From Monosporascus cannonballus (lineage: Eukaryota; Ascomycota; Sordariomycetes; Xylariales), in contig QJNS01000014.1 in assembly GCA_004154925.1 (NCBI GenBank), forward strand, positions 124,001 to 188,000: DNA of 64,000 nucleotides. The letters run 5' to 3'. The position numbers and the translations under genes were made by a program. Positions 56,501 through 64,000 of the stretch are shown piece after piece (within the stretch, counting starts at the first letter, position 1; each line of letters opens with the position of its first letter). A model generated the notes under the pieces. That model was given only the letters and a program-made list of their open reading frames with translations. It did not search any database and was not told where the DNA came from.

Positions 56501-59500
56501 ACCCGAAAAAATTAAAAAGGCGTTTCGAAATTTAAAAAATATTTTTTAATCGGTAACCATTTTCCAATATTAAAATAACGCTAAAAATACCAAAATTAAA
56601 ATAAACGTTTCGGTAAAAGCCATATTAAGAATACTTTTATAAAAATACGGAAAATATTAATATCTAATTACATATTAATTACGAAAACTAAATTTAACCG
56701 AAAAATAATAAATTATAAAGTAATAAAAATTATTAATAATTATAAAAAACTTAAAATATTAACGGTAATACTTTAAAGGTACGGAAAAAAATTTCTTAAT
56801 ACTTACTAATTATATAACGCTAAAAAATATAATAAAGGCGCCGGCGCGTAACCTTAAAAAAGTTAGCCTAATAAATTTATTATTTTACGTAATTTGATTT
56901 TAAAATTTAATACCGACCGGACGCCATTAACCCGGCGGATAGGCTATTTAAACGCCCGGATTACATATTAAGGAAAATCGCGTATAAAAACGTAATCCTT
57001 ATGTTATTTAAGAAATTTAAATTTACGAATAATATGTTGAAAAACATACGGAAAACGGTTGCAAATATATAACGTAATTTAAAATATTATAAAAAGGTAA
57101 AAAATCTTATAAAAATAATACAAAATTCGTTCGTTATAAAATTCCTAAATAAATTTCAAATAACGAAAACTTAAGTAATTATTATCCGCGTAAAAAAAGC
57201 GGAAAACCTTCGTTATACGATCGTAAGAAATTTTCGAAAAAAAAAAACAAAAAATTATGTATCTGCCGAATTTATCGTTTGCGAATAATAATATAAATAT
57301 AAATCGTAATAATAATACGATTAACGGTTAAATAATAATAACCGTAAATTATAACGGTATTACGATCGGATTCCAAAAAATCTAAGAAAAACAAAATTAA
57401 TATTAAGGTTATTATTTATAATTAATACGTCTTATATTCCTTAATAAAAAATTGGCCAAAATTAAAACGGCATTTTAATCGAAAATTATAAACTAAAAAC
57501 TTAAATATTATAAAATTAATACGGATAATTAAATATTAAGCCGGAATCAAAAAAAATATTTCCTAAATCTAAATAAAATTTTATATTATCGAAATAAATT
57601 TATAATCCCGTTATAAAACGCTTTACGAAAATAATTAATTAATTAATACCATAATAATTTCAAAATAAAATATATAAAATATATCCGTACGTTAAAATTA
57701 ATAATTAAAAACTTTTATTAGGAAAATATGGCAAACGATATCCGAAAATATACCAAGTAATATCCGAATTACCAAGGCATAATAAAATTATGCCATAAAC
57801 CATATAAATAATTATAATCCCTATTATTACTTAAATAATTTTTTTAAAAAATCTCGTTAAATTTTATTACAGGATTTCCCAAAAACCTAGGTTTAAACAG
57901 GCTAAATTACGATATAATCTTAATAATCGTCGACCGCTTTACGAAATTAAAATTATTTATTTTTACGGTTAAAATAATAATTATAACCGAATTAGCTTAA
58001 TTATTTTACAATAAAGTTAAGTATAAATTCGGTACGCCAGCTAAAATTATTAACGATAAAAATAAGTTATTAACGAATTAATTTTAGGCAGAATTTTGCA
58101 AAAAACGAAAAATAAAGCGGCGAATATCGACCGCTTATTATCCGCAAACTAATAAGTAAATAAAACGTATTTATTAAATTTTAAAATATTATTTTTATAA
58201 TTATATTAATAAATATTAAAATAATTAAATAAAATTATTATAAAATGCGCAATTCGTATATAATAATACGTAAAACGCGTTTACCGGCCGTTTTCCGTTT
58301 AAAACCTTATATGGGTATTATTTAAAAATAATAAAATACCTTTTATAAAAATTTAAGAAATAAGTACAAAAAATTAAAAAATGCCTCGAAAAAATAACGG
58401 CTATTTGTTAAATAATATCCAAATATTAAAAGAAAATAACGGTAGCCCAAAAAAATATTATAATTAACGTTATACGCTTAAAGAATTTTAATTAAAATAA
58501 TAAGTAAATTTATTAATTAAAAAGTTTAAATTTAAAAATAAAAAACTTATATTTATTTATATCCGGATTATAATTAAAAAATAAATAAGCTTTTAGGCAT
58601 ACAAAATAATTTTTTTTACTAAATATTAACGAATATATAATATATTTCCAATATTTTTATTAAAACCGTAATATAACCGGAAACCGGGCGACGTCCAGAT
58701 AACGTTACCGGACCTAATAAAGGAATAGGAAAAATAAATGGTAAAAGATATTATTTATTACCGAAATAACTAGGGGTAACATAAATATATAATTAAATAA
58801 AAAAGCTGGCTCGCCAAATATAATACGTAAAAATCTTAAAAATACCTTAAGTACGTATTTAAGATATTATAGCGTTAAGAAAAAAAATTAAATATATATA
58901 TAAGAAATAAAATAACCCAAAAACCGCAAAATAATAATAACCTAATCGGAAATTAATCGTTTAATAATTATAAGAATTATAAAAAATAATTTTAAATAAA
59001 ATTAAGATATTAACATTAAAATATTACTTAATTACATAATTATTTTTAAGCTTTTAATAAATAATTATTTTATCGCATATTAATTAAAAATTTATAAGTA
59101 ATATAAAAAAATTAAATTTTTATTTCGAAAACAAAATTTTATATTTAATTATTAAATTTTGCATTAATTAGCTCTTAATAAGTATATTAAGAAAATTAAT
59201 ATAGAAATATCGGAAAATAATCGGAAAATATATAACGGCAAAAAGCGGATACGTTTATTAAATTTATTAAACGTAAGATCCGGAAAAAATTCAAAAATGT
59301 CCCATTTTTTACGAAAAACAAGGCCTAAATAACCTGAATATAATTTATTACTAATTGGAAATAGGGCGCCGTTTTTAAAACGTTTAATATACTTAGGTTT
59401 AATAACAGCTTTGCCGAATAAAACCATTTTTTAATTATGATTTTTAATAAGTATTAAAATTTCGTTAAAACGTTAAAAAACGGGCGGAAAATATTTATAA

Positions 59501-60559
59501 ATAAGGAACGTAGCGGTATAACGGCCTTTAATAATTATCTTATTTATAAGAATATCTTAAAATTGCGCTTAATTAGAAATTAATCGCAAAATAATAAGAA
59601 AAAAACCGTAATACTTACAAAAAGGATTTAAATCTATAAACCTATAAAACGACGTTAAAATTAAATTTTTATAGCCATAACGGATAATCGGAAATCAACC
59701 TTAATTATATTAAAAAAACGATATTTTTTAGTAATAATTATATTAAAGGCGAATTCGGCTTCGTAAAAAATATCGAATCAATAATTAACCATAACTATAT
59801 CGGAACGTTCGTATTAAATATTTATAATATAAACCTTTTCGAATTCGTCGATTAATTCCTAATTATTAGTATTAAACTAAAAAACCGTTTAGGCGGTACC
59901 TTTAAGGACAATTAAAATTTAAACAAAAATTAAATAACGATATTAATAATATTAAAAATAATTACTTACCGCGTAAAAAATTTTATAATAATAATTAATT
60001 GCGACGTAATTTAAGGCGTCCGAAACCTAAATACAAATTATACGGTAATCGAAATAACGTTATATTACGTAAATATAATACGGTTTATTGCCGTTCGTAA
60101 TATAATTAATATTTATTTTATTATCGGCATTAAGGGGATAATGTTCGAAAAAATCCCAGTTCTCCTTAATATCAAAATACCATTTTTTCTGGAATTCCTT
60201 ATGAAAAAGAAATATAGCGAACGGAAATAAAACGCAGAACAAATAAAAAAACGAAATAAAAATAAAGAAAAACAAGAAACCGAACGGAACGCGTATATAA
60301 AAAAAATAAAAATATAAGCGCGAAAGAGAAAAAAGAAAAAAAAGTAAACAAAATAAGATTAAGAACGGATTATAATAAGAAATTAAGCGGAATATAATTA
60401 ATTACGTAATATAGTATATATTAATTATTACGGCAATTACTTACAATATAATATAATTATAAATTATTAACAAATATATGTAACCAAATCTGCGAAATAC
60501 TTTATATTAAATTAATAATAATGTTATTAAAAATTAACAGCTTAAGAAAAGGAAGTAAT

Positions 60560-60765
60560 TATAAAAATACAACTTTTATAAGGATAAGGCTGGTAATCGA
60601 TTAGCTACCGATCAGCCACCGACCCACTTATTAATATAAATCCACTATTTGGCAGCTAATGGGAAACGTCAAATGGAAATAACCTAATACATTTATTTCT
60701 TGGAATCTGCTCTACGACTGGTCGGAAATTACCTCACTTAGCTAATAGCTATCCATTATCTTACA
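60560..60765 (+). repeat. 3' LTR of nested element
   Basis: 206 bp, ends CCATTATCTTACA, followed by GATTA. The two LTRs differ mainly by transitions, as expected from RIP rather than age alone. Confidence 0.9.
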
Positions 60766-63700
60766 GATTATTATTATTTAACCGTTAATCGTATTATTAT
60801 TATAATTCGTACTCATATTACTGTTTATAAATAATAAATTCGGCACATATATAATTTTTTATTTTTTTTCGAAATTTTTTGTAATCGTATAATAAAGGTT
60901 TTCCGCTTTTTTTATATGGATAATAATTACTTAAGTTTCCGTTACCTAAAATCTGTTTGGAAATTTTATAACGAACAAATATTACGTTATTTTTATAAGG
61001 CCTTTTGTTTTTTTGTAATCCTTTAAATTACGTTATATATTTGTAATTATTTTTCGTACGTTTTCTGGCATATTATTTATAAATCCGAATTTTTTGCATA
61101 ACGTAAAAATTACGTTTTTATATGCGATTTTCCTTAACATATAATCCGGGCGTTTAAATAACCTATCCGCCGGGTTAACGGCGCCCGGTCGGTATTAAAT
61201 TTTAAAATTAAATTACATAAGGCGGTAAACTTATTAATCTAATATTTTTTAAAATTATGCGCCGGCGCCTTTATTATGTCCTTTAACGTTATATAATCGG
61301 TAAGTATTTTAAAAAAAAATTTATATTTTTAAAGTATTACTATTAATATTCTAAGCTTCTTATAATTATTAATAATTCGTATTATTTTATAATTTACTGT
61401 TCTTCAGTTAAACTTAGTTTTCATAACTAATATATAATTCGGCGTTAATATTTTCCGTATTTTTGTAAAAATATCCTTAATATGGTTTTTATTAAAACGT
61501 TTATTTTAACTTTGATATTTTTAGCATTATCCTAATATTAAAAAATAGTTGCTAATTAAAAAATATCTTTTAAGTTTCAGAACGTTCTTTTAATTTTTTC
61601 GAGCTATTTAAATTTTGTTACTTTATTTTTGCCTTACGCCCCTTTTAAAAACTTAATAATGGGTTCGGTAATACGTAAATAATAAGCGATAAATTTCCGA
61701 TAAAAATTCGTAAATCCTAAAAATATTTAAATATTATAAATTAATTTTGGTTTTGGTTACGTTTCGATAATATCGACCCGTCGGCAGTCCATCTTTAAAC
61801 CGTCGGTATTAATTATAAATTTTAAAAACTTTAATTTTTTTTAAAAAAAATTCGTATTCAAGCGTTTTATCAAATAATTAATATTATAACAATTATTCGT
61901 AAATCAATTAAAAATATTTTATATATAATCTTTTTCGTTATCCGAATAAATAATTATATTATTTAAATATATTATATATATGTAATTAATTAATCCAGTT
62001 AATATCTTATATATATAGGTCTGGAACGTAATTAATACGTTAATAAAATTAAATAACATAACCATATATTCGAACTATTCGTATTACATTCGGAAAACGG
62101 TTTTTTATTAATCGCTTTTTTTAATTTTAATATAATAATAAATATCCTTAAGATTAATTTTCGAAAATACTTTAATTAACTTTAGGCAATTTATTATTTG
62201 TGAAATTAAAGGTAAAAGGTATTAAATTTTTATTGTTACTTAATTTAACTTTTTATAATTAATGCATAATCGGAAACTGCCGTCCTTTTTAAGCATAAAT
62301 AATATTGGTACTTTTATGTCCGCTTTCGAATAACGTATCCGGCCTGCTTTTAGATTTTTTCGGATATATTTTTTTAAATACTTTCCTTTAAGCTTCCGAA
62401 ATAAGGTAAATTAGGCCGAATAAAGGCGTTTTCCCTAAGATTAGGTTTATTACATATTTTGCTCTTAATAAGTAAGGTATTTTTTTGCTATTTTTTCGGA
62501 ATATATTCGCCGGAAACTTTTTAAACATATAAAAAGGCCGGTTATCCCTTATTTTTGTTATTTTCCGAATTTCGGGATATCTAGCGTTTTGGTTAAATTG
62601 ATCAAATTAACGGTATAAATTTGCTGACCGAAAAATATTAAGTTTGCGATTTTTTATTTATCGACGTTTTGTAATAATCGGTATAATTATTAATATATAA
62701 CTATATTTAGCAAAATCCTGAATTTATTTATTCCAGATTTAAATAATAAAAAATCGGGCGTTTTTCGATTACGGCATATTGTAAAATAAATTTATTTAAA
62801 TTTTCGTTCGTTTTCGTTATTATTTATTATATTAATAAGAATTTCGTAAACCTTATAATACTTAATATATATGCCGTTAATGCCGATAAAGCCTGGAATA
62901 TTTACGAAAATTAATTAAAGGTTAAATTTTTTAATTAAATATTTATTTATAATATTAACTTTTATTCCGGTATCCATATTTATTTATACCGCTATATCCC
63001 CTGTACTTTTCTTAATAAGTATTTTTTTTTAAAAGAAAACTTTTTTCTAATCGTTTTACAGTTATTAGCCGAAATAAATTAAATATATACGTTTATTCCG
63101 GCTTTCTTTTTAGGTTTACGTTTAGGGATTAATTTAATTTATCGTTATATATTATAACGTTTTATACGGCTTTTAAAAGTCGGTTTTCGTATGGCCAGAA
63201 TAATAAGGTTTTCGTATTCTTTTTAATTTATAATTTACGGTTTTGTAATTTAGCTTTTTATAATTATAATATTTAAATGGGCCTTTATAAAAATTAAGGA
63301 TATTAAATCGTACGGATTTATTCCGATCGGAATTAAATTAACGATTATTTATTTTCCAAATATAAAAACGCTTGCGGTCTTTATTGTTTTTACGTAATGC
63401 CTTTAATTTATTTTGGGGATTTTTTTCTCGAAAACATTAAAATAAAATTATTTATTTTTATTAGTACCTTTAATAAAACATAATCGGTTTTTTTTTCGCT
63501 TTTTTTCAGGCGTCCTAATAACGTTTTACCTTATTTACTATATTATTAATTCGTTTTAATTTAACATTTCTTCGTAATATGATATTTCGTAACCGTAATA
63601 TTAATTTATAAAAGTAATTAAAAATAAAACATTTATTATCCTAATTATTTTCCGGATTAAAAATATTTGTAAACTTTATTTTATAAATTAAAAACCTTTA

Positions 63701-64000
63701 TTTAACGTAAAAGTTTAACGGCGATTAATCGGATTGCTATCGTAATTCCATAAATTATTCCTTATATTCCTTATCGAAAAAAATAAGATTTACGTAATTT
63801 TTTCTAATAAAAGTCCATAAATTTTCCATTTTTAATTTTTTTTTATAATTAAAATAATTAAGTATAACGCGGTATAATCGTTACGCGTTTATAATAAAAA
63901 CGTTTATATAACTCATAGCTCATTAAATATAAATAAAGGCATTTTGTTCTGGTTTTTTGGCGTAAATTTCCGTAATAACTTTTATTTAATTTTTTTCTTT

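Larger units (their letters stand above)
53383..60765 (+). mobile_element. Complete nested Ty3/Gypsy-type LTR retrotransposon, RIP-ruined
   Basis: A 7,383-bp element in plus orientation inserted into the minus-oriented copy. The perfect 5-bp target duplication is GATTA (53378-53382 and 60766-60770). After the 5' LTR a decayed GAG begins (MENNAIITKSKTYRL near 53605). Reverse transcriptase is recognisable at about 55980-56280: FQTRYG.FKYMVILFGFIN, where MPFGL is expected, and YLNNLIIYSD, where YLDDILIYSD is expected. Both Asp codons have become Asn (GAT to AAT), which is classic RIP. Integrase remnants follow: DIILIIVDRFTK at 57911-57946, and downstream traces of RYGTP. RT before integrase supports Ty3/Gypsy. 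Many stops make it inactive. Frames at 59164-59427 and 60060-60275 on minus are antisense leftovers. Confidence 0.92.
50838..64000 (-). mobile_element. RIP-ruined LTR retrotransposon split by a nested copy (runs off window)
   Basis: Same family as the left elements, coding sense minus. The left part is 50838-53382. The sequence resumes at 60771 and continues past the window end in the gag-proximal region. The two halves align with the complete copy at 1557-8963 (51044 onward matches about 2680 onward; 60771 onward matches about 5015 onward) once the insert at 53383-60765 is removed. The LTR at 50838-51043 abuts interior sequence corresponding to about 2680 directly. Hence about 0.9 kb present in the complete copy (1763-2680) is missing, indicating a deletion or an LTR of separate origin. 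The integrase DRF block remnant lies near 52740-52780 and the RT YLDD region near 61940-61985. Confidence 0.85.

Noticed and set aside
60060..60275. 71-codon Phe-rich open frame on minus
   Set aside because: Same antisense region as 1970-2206 in another copy.
1..64000. CRISPR arrays, rRNA genes, or telomeric repeats
   Set aside because: None seen. Regular repeats are limited to the ankyrin array and two short tandem repeats.

Overview
This window is from a filamentous ascomycete (Pezizomycotina, probably Sordariomycetes) whose genome has been shaped by repeat-induced point mutation (RIP). Evidence: short 45-100 nt GT-AG introns with CTAAC-like branch points, fungal-only families (HET, Pth11-like 7TM, UstYa, cytochrome c heme lyase with CP motifs), and two AT-saturated blocks of ruined LTR retrotransposons flanking a GC-balanced gene island. 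There are no prokaryotic features.

Layout. Positions 1-9.9 kb: one partial and one complete RIP-ruined Ty3/Gypsy-type element (206-bp LTRs, AAGAA target duplication), then AT-rich debris ending at a sharp GC boundary with a perfect inverted repeat. Positions 9.9-20 kb: a decaying accessory zone with a Pth11-like relic, a tandem duplication, an FAD monooxygenase whose start is out of frame, a glycoside-hydrolase relic, and a membrane-anchored HET protein broken by frameshifts. Positions 19.9-32.4 kb: mostly intact genes, namely a secreted protein, an old-yellow-enzyme oxidoreductase, a His-rich conserved protein, a mitochondrial ABC1/UbiB kinase diverging from cytochrome c heme lyase, and a small membrane protein. 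Positions 33.3-36.5 kb: a HET-ankyrin gene with a RIP-ruined internal patch and a second pseudogene. Positions 38-40.2 kb: an intact phosphoinositide phospholipase C. Positions 43.4-50.1 kb: an amino-acid/choline-type permease, a Pth11-like 7TM protein with a GC-AG intron, a hidden two-exon gene for a 52-residue secreted peptide, and a UstYa-family protein. Positions 50.8-64 kb: another element of the same family, split by a complete copy nested in opposite orientation (GATTA target duplication).

How it fits together. Housekeeping functions (heme lyase, ABC1 kinase, PLC) sit in the same island as rapidly evolving self/non-self (HET) and surface or secreted genes. Gene decay is concentrated in the accessory families. 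The most intriguing locus is 43.4-50.1 kb, where a transporter, a 7TM receptor-like gene, a tiny secreted peptide and a UstYa-type protein are adjacent. UstYa proteins modify ribosomal peptides in fungal dikaritin pathways, so this could be a minimal or decaying peptide natural-product locus. That is inference only. Splice forms given here were reasoned from sequence and frame consistency, not from transcripts.
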